DNA of 64,000 bases. It comes from Enterobacter sp. SA187. Its GTDB lineage: Bacteria > Pseudomonadota > Gammaproteobacteria > Enterobacterales > Enterobacteriaceae. Both the position numbers and the translations under genes were made by a program. Below the pieces are notes generated by a model, which made no database searches, was not told the DNA's origin, and worked only from the letters and a program-made list of their open reading frames with translations. The first letter of the stretch is position 1. Every line of letters starts with the position of its first letter. This document shows, piece after piece, positions 16,753 to 25,752 of the stretch. The DNA is taken from the NCBI RefSeq assembly GCF_001888805.2, contig NZ_CP019113.1, forward strand, positions 248,001-312,000, given 5' to 3'.

Positions 16753-17031
16753 TTAACTTTTATTTAGCACCAGACCAAGAAGTTCACTCAGCTGCGCTTC
16801 CAGCGCCGGATCGGTTGAAAGGTCAATCTGCGCGGCCAGTTTGACGCACAGGCTATGCCGGTTGATTTCCTGTCCGCCTCGCAGCAATTCCATCACCACC
16901 CTTCCCAGCGTCTCTTCCCCGGACGGGGGCGCAAGCGCAGGTAAAGACGTGCTGTTGCCAGAAGCATTTTTGTAAGTGTCTGTCACCACATCCTCACTCG
17001 TTTCAGCGGTTGTCGGTGGGCTTTGCCACAT
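16753..17031 (-). CDS. YcgZ-like small regulatory protein
   Basis: A 92-residue protein whose C-terminal 55 residues, EETLGRVVMELLRGGQEINRHSLCVKLAAQIDLST...LSELLGLVL, closely follow E. coli YcgZ (QQETLGEIVTEILKDGRNL...). The N-terminal 35 residues are Ser/Thr/Pro-rich. ATG at 17031 is chosen; TTG two codons upstream is possible. The ribosome site is weak. In E. coli ycgZ heads the ycgZ-ymgA-ariR-ymgC operon repressed by BluR (YcgE). Here the same family set is present (this gene and two others on the minus strand in the same order), but no BluR/BluF gene is nearby. Confidence 0.72.
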   Translation of the reverse strand: MWQSPPTTAETSEDVVTDTYKNASGNSTSLPALAPPSGEETLGRVVMELLRGGQEINRHSLCVKLAAQIDLSTDPALEAQLSELLGLVLNKS

Positions 17032-17250
17032 CTGCAACCAAAAACCAAACGATTTTCAATGCTTCAAGTATTTTGCACCTTGCGGCATGGCGCAAGCCAG
17101 CATTGCGAATTGCAGATTTTTCCAGGCTGGCTAAACGAAGCGGCAAATGCCTTTTAAGCAACTTTTTATGTGCAAAATTCCGAGAAAACTGGCATTTCAC
17201 GCTGATGATCTATGCTTAATAGACCCAAAGCCACACAGAAGGAGCGAAAC

Positions 17251-18159
17251 ATGAGCAATAAAAACGGCGTCACCACCGCAGGTATCTCCAATCCGGCAGA
17301 CAACTATCCGGTTCCCCCGTTTGAACGTCAGCATCAACCCTTCCCTGGCCTGGCCTGTAAAATGAATCCGCGTCCCGATCACGGCGAAACCTCCTATAAG
17401 GGCAGTGGTCGTCTGGAAGGCAGAAAAGCGCTGATCACCGGCGGCGATTCCGGTATTGGCCGCGCGGTGGCCATTGCCTATGCCCGTGAAGGCGCAGACG
17501 TCGCCATCAACTACCTGCCGGCGGAAGAAGAAGATGCCCGCGAGGTAATTGAACTTATTCGCGCCGCAGGCCGTAAAGCCGTGGCGATCCCGGGCGATAT
17601 TCGCGACGAATCCTTCTGCCAGCAGCTGGTCAAACAGGCGGCGGAAGAGTTAGGCGGGCTGGATCTCCTGGTGAATAACGCCGGTCGTCAGCAGTTCCGC
17701 AACCATATCCGCGAACTGTCTACCGAAGACTTTGACGCCACCTTTAAAACTAACGTCTACGCGATGTTCTGGATCACCAAAGCGGCGCTGGATTATCTGC
17801 CACGCGGCGCGTCTATCATCAACACCTCGTCCGTACAGGCCTACCAGCCAAGCCCGACGCTGCTGGACTATGCCCAGACTAAAGCGTCCATTGCCGCCTT
17901 TACCAAATCCCTGGCGCAACAACTGGCGGAAGAAGGCATCCGCGTGAACGCGGTCGCGCCAGGGCCATACTGGACGGTGTTGCAGGCCTGCGGTGGTCAA
18001 CCTCAGGAAAAACTGGAGCAGTTCGGTGCCTCAGCGCCGCTGGGTCGCCCCGGGCAGCCTGCCGAAATCGCCACTATTTATGTGACGCTGGCCTCCAATG
18101 AAAACAGCTACAGCTCAGGTCAGGTCTGGTGCTCCGATGGCGGTACCGGCACGCTGTAA
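17251..18159 (+). CDS. YghA-like SDR oxidoreductase
   Basis: A 302-residue short-chain dehydrogenase of the YghA / general stress protein 39 type. It has the family's N-terminal lead (PVPPFERQHQPFPGLACKMNPRPDHGETSYKGSGRL), the cofactor motif TGGDSGIG (about 54-61), NNAG, catalytic Ser in NTSSVQAYQP and YAQTK (about 207-211). The ATG at 17251 follows AGGAGCGAAAC; the 13 codons upstream are not needed. The physiological substrate is unknown to me. A zinc alcohol dehydrogenase follows 59 bp later, probably co-transcribed. Confidence 0.85.
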   Translation: MSNKNGVTTAGISNPADNYPVPPFERQHQPFPGLACKMNPRPDHGETSYKGSGRLEGRKALITGGDSGIGRAVAIAYAREGADVAINYLPAEEEDAREVIELIRAAGRKAVAIPGDIRDESFCQQLVKQAAEELGGLDLLVNNAGRQQFRNHIRELSTEDFDATFKTNVYAMFWITKAALDYLPRGASIINTSSVQAYQPSPTLLDYAQTKASIAAFTKSLAQQLAEEGIRVNAVAPGPYWTVLQACGGQPQEKLEQFGASAPLGRPGQPAEIATIYVTLASNENSYSSGQVWCSDGGTGTL

Positions 18160-18218
18160 CGGCAAGATCTGACGTAGTTTCTGTTTAACACGCGATTACG
18201 ATACCGGAGCAAACAATA

Positions 18219-19412
18219 ATGAAAGCACTCACCTATCACGGCCCGCATAAAGTCAGTGTCGATACCATGCCCGATCCGAGTATCGAAGCGGCGGACGACA
18301 TTATCCTGCGCGTTACCGCCACCGCGATCTGCGGTTCGGATCTTCACCTCTATCGCGGGAAGATCCCCGGCACCGATCATGGCGATATTTTCGGTCATGA
18401 ATTTATGGGGGAAGTGGTCGAGACGGGGAAAGATGTACACGCCGTCGCGAAAGGCGATCGCGTAGTGATCCCCTTTGTGATCGCCTGCGGTGACTGCTTT
18501 TTCTGTCATATGCACCAGTATTCCGCGTGTGAAAACACCAACAGCGGCGGCGGCGCCACCTTAAACCGTAAATCCATTACGCCGCCCGCCGCGCTCTTTG
18601 GTTACAGCAAACTTTACGGCGGCGTTCCCGGCGGTCAGGCTGAGTACGTGCGCGTACCGAAAGCCAACGTCGGCCCGTTCAAAGTACCGGATACCCTGCC
18701 GGATGAGAAAGTGCTGTTCCTGTCAGATATTCTGCCCACCGCCTGGCAGGCGGTGAAAAACGCGGATATTAAGCAAGGCTCCAGCGTGGCGATCTTCGGC
18801 GCGGGTCCGGTCGGTTTACTGAGTGCCGCCTGTGCCCGTCTGATGGGCGCGGAGCTGATCTTTATGATCGACCATAACGACTACCGGCTGGAGTTTGCCA
18901 AACAGCGCTATGGCATTGTGCCGATCAACTTCGACGACAATGACGATCCGGCGGCGTACATCATTGAGCACACCGCAGGTCATCGTGGCGTGGATGCAGT
19001 GATCGACGCCGTAGGCTTTGAAGCCAAAGGCAGCCTGACCGAAACGGTACTGAGCAACCTGAAGCTGGAAGGCAGCAGCGGTAAAGTGCTGCGTCAGGGT
19101 ATCGCGGCGGTACGTCGCGGTGGCGTGCTCAGCGTGCCAGGCGTCTATGCGGGCTTTATTCACGCCTTTATGTTCGGCGATGCGTTCGACAAAGGGCTGA
19201 CCTTTAAAATGGGCCAGACCCATGTCCATGCGTACCTGCCGGATCTGCTGGCGCTGATTGAAAAAGGCCATCTGACGCCGGAAGAGATCGTCACCCACCA
19301 TATGCCGCTGGAAGATGCGGCGCGTGGCTATGAGATCTTCGAGAAACGCCAGGAGGAGTGCCGCAAGGTGATCCTGGTGCCGGGGATGCATGCCGGGAAT
19401 GCGACATTGTGA
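18219..19412 (+). CDS. Zinc-dependent alcohol dehydrogenase (formaldehyde dehydrogenase-like)
   Basis: A 397-residue medium-chain dehydrogenase. Catalytic zinc ligands are Cys in AICGSD (about 38) and the GHE motif in FGHEFMGEV (about 60). The structural zinc site has all four Cys in ACGDCFFCHMHQYSAC. The NAD-binding GAGPVG is near 193. The layout resembles glutathione-independent formaldehyde dehydrogenase-like ADHs common in Proteobacteria, often found beside YghA-type SDRs. Substrate unproven. GGAG lies 9 bases before the ATG. REP elements lie directly after the stop. Confidence 0.85.
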   Translation: MKALTYHGPHKVSVDTMPDPSIEAADDIILRVTATAICGSDLHLYRGKIPGTDHGDIFGHEFMGEVVETGKDVHAVAKGDRVVIPFVIACGDCFFCHMHQYSACENTNSGGGATLNRKSITPPAALFGYSKLYGGVPGGQAEYVRVPKANVGPFKVPDTLPDEKVLFLSDILPTAWQAVKNADIKQGSSVAIFGAGPVGLLSAACARLMGAELIFMIDHNDYRLEFAKQRYGIVPINFDDNDDPAAYIIEHTAGHRGVDAVIDAVGFEAKGSLTETVLSNLKLEGSSGKVLRQGIAAVRRGGVLSVPGVYAGFIHAFMFGDAFDKGLTFKMGQTHVHAYLPDLLALIEKGHLTPEEIVTHHMPLEDAARGYEIFEKRQEECRKVILVPGMHAGNATL

Positions 19413-19424
19413 TGTAACTGTTGT

Positions 19425-19496
19425 GCCGGGTGGCGCTGGCGCTTACCCGGCCTACAGGTATTGACCGTAGGCCCGGCAAGCAACGCGCCGCCGGGC
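19425..19496. repeat. REP pair (inverted)
   Basis: Two enterobacterial REP units in opposite orientation: 19425-19455 (GCCGGGTGGCGCTGGCGC, ending GGCCTAC) and 19467-19496 (beginning GTAGGCCCGGCAAGC). They fill the gap between the convergent alcohol dehydrogenase and urtE genes and can act as a bidirectional transcript end. Confidence 0.85.
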
Positions 19497-19510
19497 ACCA
19501 CCCCACAACA

Positions 19511-20209
19511 CTAAATCGCCACCAGATGCCGTACCCCCTGCGCTTCCATCTCATGCCCCTTCCCTGCCTGAATAATCGCCCCGCGCGACATCACCAGATA
19601 ATTATCCGCCAGCTCAGCGGCGAAATCGTAAAACTGCTCCACCAGTAATATCGCCATATCGCCCCGGTTCGCCAGGCCACGGATCACCGCGCCGATCTCC
19701 TTGATTACCGACGGCTGGATCCCCTCGGTCGGCTCATCCAGGATCAACAGCTGTGGACGGCACGCCAGCGCCCGGCCGATCGCCAGCTGCTGTTGCTGAC
19801 CGCCGGAAAGATCACCGCCCCGCCGCTGCTTCATCTCCCGCAGCACCGGGAACAGCGCATAAATCTCCTCCGGCACGCTTTTCGCGTCGCGGCCGGAAAA
19901 GCGCGACAGCCCCATCAGCAGGTTTTCCTCCACCGTCAGACGCGGAAAAATTTCCCGTCCCTGCGGCACATAGGCGATACCCTGCTGAACGCGCTGGTGC
20001 GGCTTCGCATTGTTAATCAGCTTGCCCTGCCAGTGGATAGTGCCGGATTTCGCCGGGATCAGCCCCATCAGGCATTTCAGCAGCGTGGTTTTACCCACGC
20101 CGTTGCGCCCCAGCAAACAGGTGATCTCGCCGGGCGGGGTGTCAAAGGATAAGCCGCGCAGAATATGACTGCCGCCGTAATACTGCTGTAACTCTTTAAC
20201 CTGCAACAT
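19511..20209 (-). CDS. urtE: Urea ABC transporter ATPase UrtE
   Basis: A 232-residue branched-chain-type (LivF-like) ATPase: Walker A GRNGVGKTT (about 34-42), signature LSGGQQQQL, Walker B LLILDEPTEGIQPS. With UrtD it powers the high-affinity urea importer. It ends the operon and its start is 2 bp from the urtD stop. Confidence 0.93.
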   Translation of the reverse strand: MLQVKELQQYYGGSHILRGLSFDTPPGEITCLLGRNGVGKTTLLKCLMGLIPAKSGTIHWQGKLINNAKPHQRVQQGIAYVPQGREIFPRLTVEENLLMGLSRFSGRDAKSVPEEIYALFPVLREMKQRRGGDLSGGQQQQLAIGRALACRPQLLILDEPTEGIQPSVIKEIGAVIRGLANRGDMAILLVEQFYDFAAELADNYLVMSRGAIIQAGKGHEMEAQGVRHLVAI

Positions 20210-20211
20210 GA

Positions 20212-21003
20212 TCAGCGCCCCAGATAAACGTCGATAACCTGCTCATTCGCCTGCACCTGCGCGAGCGAGCCTTCTGCCAGCACCTGCCCCTGATGCAGCA
20301 CGGTCACGTGATCGGCTATGGTTTCCACAAAGCCCATATCGTGCTCCACCACCATCAGCGAATGCTTGCCCGCAAGCTTGCGGAACACCCCCGCGATATA
20401 TTCGGTTTCCGCATCCGTAAGGCCGGCGGCGGGTTCATCGAGCAGCAGTAAATGCGGTTCCTGCACCAGCAGCATGCCGATCTCCAGAAACTGTTTTTGC
20501 CCGTGTGAGAGCAGTCCCGCCGGGCGCTGTTTCTGCCCGGTCAGACGCAGCAGTTCCAGCACTTCATCAATACGATCGCGCTGCTCGCCGTTCAGCTTCG
20601 CCCGCAGGCTATGCCACACTGATTTATCGGTTTTCTGCGCGATCTCCAGATTTTCCAGCACGCTCAGCGCTTCAAATACCGTCGGTTTCTGGAACTTACG
20701 GCCAATGCCTGCCCGGGCGATCTCCACCGGCGACAGTTCCAGCAGGCTGATGGTCTGATCGTAAAACACCTGTCCGCTCTGCGGTCGCGTCTTGCCGGTG
20801 ATCACATCCATCAGCGTGGTTTTCCCTGCCCCGTTGGGGCCGATCACACAGCGCAGCTCGCCGACGCCAATGGACAGCGACAGATCCGTCAGTGCCCGAA
20901 AGCCGTCAAAGGTGACGTTAATTTTTTCCAGCTGCAACACCGGATCGGTGGTTTCCCGAAAGCGATCCTGCGGCAGCGGCTGGGTAAAGAGCGCATCAGT
21001 CAT
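20212..21003 (-). CDS. urtD: Urea ABC transporter ATPase UrtD
   Basis: A 263-residue LivG-like ATPase: Walker A GPNGAGKTT, a signature-region variant LLSHGQKQFLEIG, as seen in UrtD proteins, and Walker B LLLLDEPAAGLTD. The start at 21003 follows GGAGGAAGC and overlaps the urtC end by 8 bp; the longer frame to 21036 is not needed. Confidence 0.93.
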   Translation of the reverse strand: MTDALFTQPLPQDRFRETTDPVLQLEKINVTFDGFRALTDLSLSIGVGELRCVIGPNGAGKTTLMDVITGKTRPQSGQVFYDQTISLLELSPVEIARAGIGRKFQKPTVFEALSVLENLEIAQKTDKSVWHSLRAKLNGEQRDRIDEVLELLRLTGQKQRPAGLLSHGQKQFLEIGMLLVQEPHLLLLDEPAAGLTDAETEYIAGVFRKLAGKHSLMVVEHDMGFVETIADHVTVLHQGQVLAEGSLAQVQANEQVIDVYLGR

Positions 21004-22072
21004 GCTTCCTCCGTTGAATAAGGCCGATGACGCCACGCGGCAAAAACAGCGTGACCAGAATAAACATCAGGCCGAGGAAAAAGAGCCAGAAGTCCGGGAA
21101 GGCCACGGTAAACCAGCTGCGCGCGCCGTTGACGATCCCCGCGCCGAGGATCGGGCCGATCAGCGATCCGCGCCCGCCCAGCGCCACCCAGATCGCCGCT
21201 TCGATGGAGTTGGTCGGCGACATTTCGCCGGGATTAATAATGCCCACCTGCGGTACATACAGCGCCCCCGCCAGCCCGCACAGCACCGCCGACAGCGTCC
21301 AGACGAACAGCTTAAAGCCGCGCGGATCGTAGCCGCAGAACATCAGGCGATTCTCCGCATCGCGCACCGCCGTCAGCACGCGGCCAAACTTGCTGCGGGT
21401 TAACAGCACGCCCACCAGCAGCGTGCCCGCCAGTAACAGCACGGTGGCGATAAACAGCCCGATGCGCGTGCCGGTGGCGGAGACCGGAAAGCCCAGCATG
21501 GTCGTGAAGCCGGTAAAACCATTATTGCCGCCAAAGCCGGTTTCGTTGCGGAAAAACAGCAGCATTCCGGCATAGGTCAGCGCCTGGGTCATAATTGAAA
21601 AGTAGACATCTTTAATGCGCGAGCGGAAGGCGAACCAGCCAAACACCAGCGCCAGCAGCCCCGGCACGAGGATCACCAGGCACAGCGCCCAGGCAAAATA
21701 TTGTGTCCCCGCCCAGAACCAGGGCAGCTCCGTCCACGACAGAAACGACATAAAAGCAGGCAGCCCGTCGCCGGCGGCCTGGCGCATCAGGTACATGCCC
21801 ATGGCGTAGCCGCCGAGGGCGAAAAACAGCCCGTGCCCGAGCGACAGCATCCCGGCGTAGCCCCACACCAGATCCAGCGCTACCGCGACCACCGCATAGC
21901 AGAGGATCTTGCCGATCAGCGTCAGCGTATAAGTGGAGATCGCCAGCGGGTGTGCGGCGGGCAGCAAAGCCAGAAACGGCAGCGCCAGCAGCGCCAGTAA
22001 CAACAGCCCGGTAAAAAAGCCGGTCAGACGTGGCGCGCGTCGGGCCAGGGTCAGCGTTATCGGTTGGCTCAT
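20996..22072 (-). CDS. urtC: Urea ABC transporter permease UrtC
   Basis: A 358-residue LivM-like permease with many hydrophobic segments and motifs GLFFALGGYAMGMYLMR and AAIWVALGGRGSLIGPILGAGIVNG. Its ATG overlaps the urtB stop in TGATG, a translational coupling signal. Confidence 0.93.
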   Translation of the reverse strand: MSQPITLTLARRAPRLTGFFTGLLLLALLALPFLALLPAAHPLAISTYTLTLIGKILCYAVVAVALDLVWGYAGMLSLGHGLFFALGGYAMGMYLMRQAAGDGLPAFMSFLSWTELPWFWAGTQYFAWALCLVILVPGLLALVFGWFAFRSRIKDVYFSIMTQALTYAGMLLFFRNETGFGGNNGFTGFTTMLGFPVSATGTRIGLFIATVLLLAGTLLVGVLLTRSKFGRVLTAVRDAENRLMFCGYDPRGFKLFVWTLSAVLCGLAGALYVPQVGIINPGEMSPTNSIEAAIWVALGGRGSLIGPILGAGIVNGARSWFTVAFPDFWLFFLGLMFILVTLFLPRGVIGLIQRRKHD

Positions 22073-23649
22073 CAGTCAATTACCCGCCCTTTGAATGCAA
22101 ATAACCCCTGCGGCCGTTTCTGGATAAACAGCACGATCAGGACCAGAATGGCGATTTTCGCCAGCACCGCGCCGGTCTGCGGCTCCAGCACTTTGTTGAG
22201 CACGCCCAGCCCCAGCGCCGCCACCACCGTGCCCGCCAGCTGGCCGACGCCGCCGGTGACCACCACGAGGAAGGAGTCGATGATGTAGCCCTGCCCCAGT
22301 TCCGGGCCAACGTTGCCCAGCTGCGATAAGGCCACGCCCCCCAGTCCGGCGATGCCGGAGCCGAGACCGAACGCCAGCATGTCCACCCGTCCGGTCGGCA
22401 CGCCGCAGCAGTCCGCCATACGGCGGTTTTGCGTCACCGCCCGCACGTTCATGCCGAGACGGGTTTTGTTAAGCAGCAGCCAGGTAAGGGTCAGCACGCC
22501 CGCCACAAAGAGGATCACCGCCAGCCGGTTGTACGGCAGCACCAGATTCGGCAGTACCGCCCAGCCGCCGGAGAGCCAGGCCGGGTTGGCCACTTCGAGA
22601 TTTTGCGTACCAAACAGCATGCGCACGCACTGGATCAGCATCAGGCTGATCCCCCAGGTGGCGAGCAGGGTTTCCAGCGGTCGGCCATAAAGATGGCGGA
22701 TAATGGTACGCTCAAGGATCATGCCCACCGCGGCGGTGATCAGGAAGGCCACCGGCAGCGCCGCCAGCGGGTAGAACGCCAGCCACTCCGGGGCCACGCG
22801 CGAAAACAGATCCTGCACCAGCCAGGTGGAGTACGCGCCGATCATCAGCATCTCGCCGTGGGCCATATTGATCACCCCCAGCAGGCCATAGGTGATCGCC
22901 AGCCCCAAAGCTGCCAGCAGCAGGATCGATCCCAGCGAAATGCCGCTGAACGCCTGCCCCAGCCACTCGCCCCACTTCAGGCGCTGCTGCACCTGCGCCA
23001 GACTTTCCGCCGCGGCGGCACGCACCGCCGGATCCGGCTCCGCCTGCGGATCCGTCAGGCGCATCAGGCTGGCCTGCACCTGCGGATCGCTGGCTTCACC
23101 CAGCAGTTTCACCGCTTCCAGGCGTTTTTCCGCCCGGCTGTCCGCCAGCTGTAAATTCGCCACCGCAATCGCCAGCGCGGTATGTACCCGATCATCCTGT
23201 TCCGCGGCCAGGCGCGCGCTGAGCAGCGGCAGCTGATCGGCCTGAGCATTAGCCTGTAACGTCAGCGCCGCCTGAAGCCGCACGGCGTCATCGGGGCTGA
23301 CCAGTTGATGCGAGGCCAGCGCGCTTTTGATCAGCCCGCGCAGGCGGTTATTAAGGAAGATTTTTTTGACGCTGCCCACCGGGGCGGCCTCGCCTTCCAG
23401 CGGGATAAATTTGTCACCCGCTGGCGTAAACAGCTGACCGCGCGTATCCGTCACCACTTCCGCCTCATTAAGCTTTTGCAGAAACGGCAGGCGTGAAGCT
23501 TCAGGCGCGGCGGCCCACTGCTGGAGCAACTGGATCTGCTGCGCGCGGCTGGCCTGACCGTACTCAGCGGCAGGCCCGGCGTATGCGTGGCTTGCCATCA
23601 GCAGACCGCTTAAAAGAAGAACGCCCAAAGCCGGGAGTATTTTCATCAT
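22072..23649 (-). CDS. urtB: Urea ABC transporter permease UrtB
   Basis: A protein of about 525 residues with two parts, typical of UrtB. The N-terminal signal peptide and extra periplasmic domain (about 25-230, helical and Ala/Leu/Gln-rich) are absent from ordinary LivH permeases; the C-terminal LivH-like permease begins near 240 (GSILLLAALGLAITYGLLGVINMAHGEMLMIGAY). ATG ATG at 23649/23646 follows GGAAAGACAG; the 19 codons further upstream fall in the gap after urtA and are rejected. Confidence 0.9.
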   Translation of the reverse strand: MMKILPALGVLLLSGLLMASHAYAGPAAEYGQASRAQQIQLLQQWAAAPEASRLPFLQKLNEAEVVTDTRGQLFTPAGDKFIPLEGEAAPVGSVKKIFLNNRLRGLIKSALASHQLVSPDDAVRLQAALTLQANAQADQLPLLSARLAAEQDDRVHTALAIAVANLQLADSRAEKRLEAVKLLGEASDPQVQASLMRLTDPQAEPDPAVRAAAAESLAQVQQRLKWGEWLGQAFSGISLGSILLLAALGLAITYGLLGVINMAHGEMLMIGAYSTWLVQDLFSRVAPEWLAFYPLAALPVAFLITAAVGMILERTIIRHLYGRPLETLLATWGISLMLIQCVRMLFGTQNLEVANPAWLSGGWAVLPNLVLPYNRLAVILFVAGVLTLTWLLLNKTRLGMNVRAVTQNRRMADCCGVPTGRVDMLAFGLGSGIAGLGGVALSQLGNVGPELGQGYIIDSFLVVVTGGVGQLAGTVVAALGLGVLNKVLEPQTGAVLAKIAILVLIVLFIQKRPQGLFAFKGRVID

Positions 23650-23724
23650 GTCACTGTCTTTCCGGGTGAGTTCAGCCACAGCGTGGGGCCGCGTCTGCCG
23701 CCCCACGCCTCTGCCCTGCGGGAA

Positions 23725-24996
23725 TTACTTACCGCCGGTTTTCACCGGGTGATCCGGCTTTTTGTCGTTACCGGCAATGAACGGGCTCCACGGCTGGGCG
23801 CGAACCGCCTGCTCCGTCTGCCACACCACGTTGAACTGACCGTTATCTTCGATTTCGCCAATCATCACCGGTTTGTGCAGGTGATGGTTGGTGGCGTCCA
23901 TGGTCAGGGTGAAGCCGCTCGGCGCGGCGAATGACTGGTTGGCCATGGCCGCGCGCACTTTATCCACGTCGGTGGTGCCTGCTTTTTCCACTGCCTGCGC
24001 CCACATATGAATGCCGACATACGTGGCTTCCATCGGATCGTTGGTCACCACGGTATCGGCGTTCGGCAGCTTGTGCGCTTTGGCATACGCCCGGTAATCG
24101 GCGACAAATTTGCTGTTCACCGGATTGCTGACCGACTCAAAGTAGTTCCACGCCGCCAGATGCCCGACCAGCGGTTTGGCATCGATCCCGCGCAGCTCTT
24201 CTTCACCCACCGAGAAGGCCACCACCGGCACGTCCGTCGCCTTGATGCCCTGGTTCGCCAGCTCTTTATAGAACGGCACGTTGGAGTCGCCGTTGATGGT
24301 GGAGATCACCGCCGTTTTGCCACCGGCCGAGAATTTTTTGATGTTGGAGACAATGGTCTGGTAATCGCTGTAACCGAACGGCGTATAGACCTCTTCAATG
24401 TCCTGATCCTTCACGCCTTTGCTGTGCAGGAAGGCGCGCAGGATCTTGTTGGTGGTGCGCGGATAGACGTAATCGGTGCCGAGCAGGAAGAAGCGTTTCG
24501 CGCTGCCGCCGTCTTCGCTCATCATGTACTCCACCGCCGGGATCGCCTGCTGGTTTGGCGCGGCACCGGTGTAGAAGACGTTCGGCGACATCTCTTCGCC
24601 CTCATACTGCACCGGGTAGAACAGCAGCCCGTTCAGTTCCTCAAATACCGGCAGCACGGATTTACGCGATACCGAGGTCCAGCAGCCAAACACCACCGCC
24701 GCTTTATCCTGGCTCAGTAACTGACGGGCTTTTTCCGCGAACAGCGGCCAGTTGGAGGCCGGATCGACCACCACCGGCTCCAGCTGTTTACCCAGCACGC
24801 CGCCTTTGGCGTTGATCTCGGCGATGGTCATCAGCGCCATGTCTTTCAGCGGCGTTTCAGAGATCGCCATCGTCCCGGAGAGGGAGTGCATGATCCCCAC
24901 TTTAATGGTCTCTGCTGCGTATGCCTGTAGAGAAAAGCCCATGCTCAAAAAGGTGGCGGACAGGGCAAATGCTTTCAGCAACGAACGTCTTTTCAT
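23725..24996 (-). CDS. urtA: Urea ABC transporter binding protein UrtA
   Basis: A 423-residue periplasmic binding protein of the amide/urea-binding Leu/Ile/Val-like group: IKVGIMHSLSGTMAISETPLKD, FGCWTSVSRKSVLPVFEELNGLLFYPVQYEGEE, FLLGTDYVYPRTTNKI. The signal peptide starts MKRRSLLKAFALSA, which has the RR-x-LLK look of a Tat signal, a common trait of UrtA. It lies 41 bp after the GntR gene and heads urtABCDE. Confidence 0.93.
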   Translation of the reverse strand: MKRRSLLKAFALSATFLSMGFSLQAYAAETIKVGIMHSLSGTMAISETPLKDMALMTIAEINAKGGVLGKQLEPVVVDPASNWPLFAEKARQLLSQDKAAVVFGCWTSVSRKSVLPVFEELNGLLFYPVQYEGEEMSPNVFYTGAAPNQQAIPAVEYMMSEDGGSAKRFFLLGTDYVYPRTTNKILRAFLHSKGVKDQDIEEVYTPFGYSDYQTIVSNIKKFSAGGKTAVISTINGDSNVPFYKELANQGIKATDVPVVAFSVGEEELRGIDAKPLVGHLAAWNYFESVSNPVNSKFVADYRAYAKAHKLPNADTVVTNDPMEATYVGIHMWAQAVEKAGTTDVDKVRAAMANQSFAAPSGFTLTMDATNHHLHKPVMIGEIEDNGQFNVVWQTEQAVRAQPWSPFIAGNDKKPDHPVKTGGK

Positions 24997-25037
24997 GACT
25001 AAACCCCTAAATGGTATTGAGTGAGTGTTGTTGTTGA

Positions 25038-25748
25038 CTACGGTGAAACGGGTTGCAAACTGGCCTGCTGGAGCATGTGTAGTGTGATTTTTCTGACCTC
25101 GGCTTTGCTTTGGGAAATGTGTCCGGTCAGCAGCTGTTGCGCCTCCCCGGTGTTCTGATCTTCGATGGCCTGCAAAATGCGGGCGTGCTCGTTGTAGGTC
25201 GCCTCAACGCGATCCTCGCGGGTGAAATCGAGGTGGCGAATAATGCGCATCTTCTCCGTCAGCTCGACGTGCACCCGCACCATTTCGCTGTTGCCGGTGC
25301 TCTGCACCAGCGTGGTATGAAACTGTTCGTCCATCAGCGACAGCGCCTTGCCCGGCGTCATACGCGGCGCGGCGATCCAGAAGGCGGTAAGCGGCGCAAG
25401 ATGCTCTGAACAGAGACCCGGCGGCATGCCGCACAGGCGGCGCACCGCTTCCCGCTCCAGCACGATGCGAAAGTCATACAGCGCTTCGTAGTAGGTGAAA
25501 TCAAAAGGCCGCACCTGCCAGCCGCTGCGGGAATACACCTGCACATAGCCTTCGTGCTCCAGCCAGAACAGCGCCTGACGCACCGGCGTGCGGCTGGCGG
25601 ACATACGGGCGGAGATCTCGCTTTCGCTGAAATGCTCGCCGGGCATCAGGCGGAAATCGAAAATTTCGTTTTTCAGCGCCTGATAGATGCGTTCCGCCAG
25701 CCCCGCGCTGCGCGTTTTGTCATTTTTACCGCTCGCCGCCATTTGCAT
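25038..25748 (-). CDS. GntR/FadR-type transcriptional regulator
   Basis: A 236-residue FCD-type GntR regulator: winged-helix domain (about 15-80; LAERIYQALKNEIFDFRLMPGEHFSESEISARMSASRTPVRQAL) and an all-helical FCD ligand domain (about 90-220) with D/H residues of the usual metal site (FRIVLE, HTTLVQSTGN, EHARILQAI). The ATG at 25748 has GGAG 7 bases upstream and is 4 bp from the urea carboxylase stop; the longer frame overlaps that gene and is rejected. Lying within the urea operon, it probably regulates it in response to urea, allophanate or a related compound. The effector is not known. Confidence 0.87.
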   Translation of the reverse strand: MQMAASGKNDKTRSAGLAERIYQALKNEIFDFRLMPGEHFSESEISARMSASRTPVRQALFWLEHEGYVQVYSRSGWQVRPFDFTYYEALYDFRIVLEREAVRRLCGMPPGLCSEHLAPLTAFWIAAPRMTPGKALSLMDEQFHTTLVQSTGNSEMVRVHVELTEKMRIIRHLDFTREDRVEATYNEHARILQAIEDQNTGEAQQLLTGHISQSKAEVRKITLHMLQQASLQPVSP

Positions 25749-25752
25749 CGTG

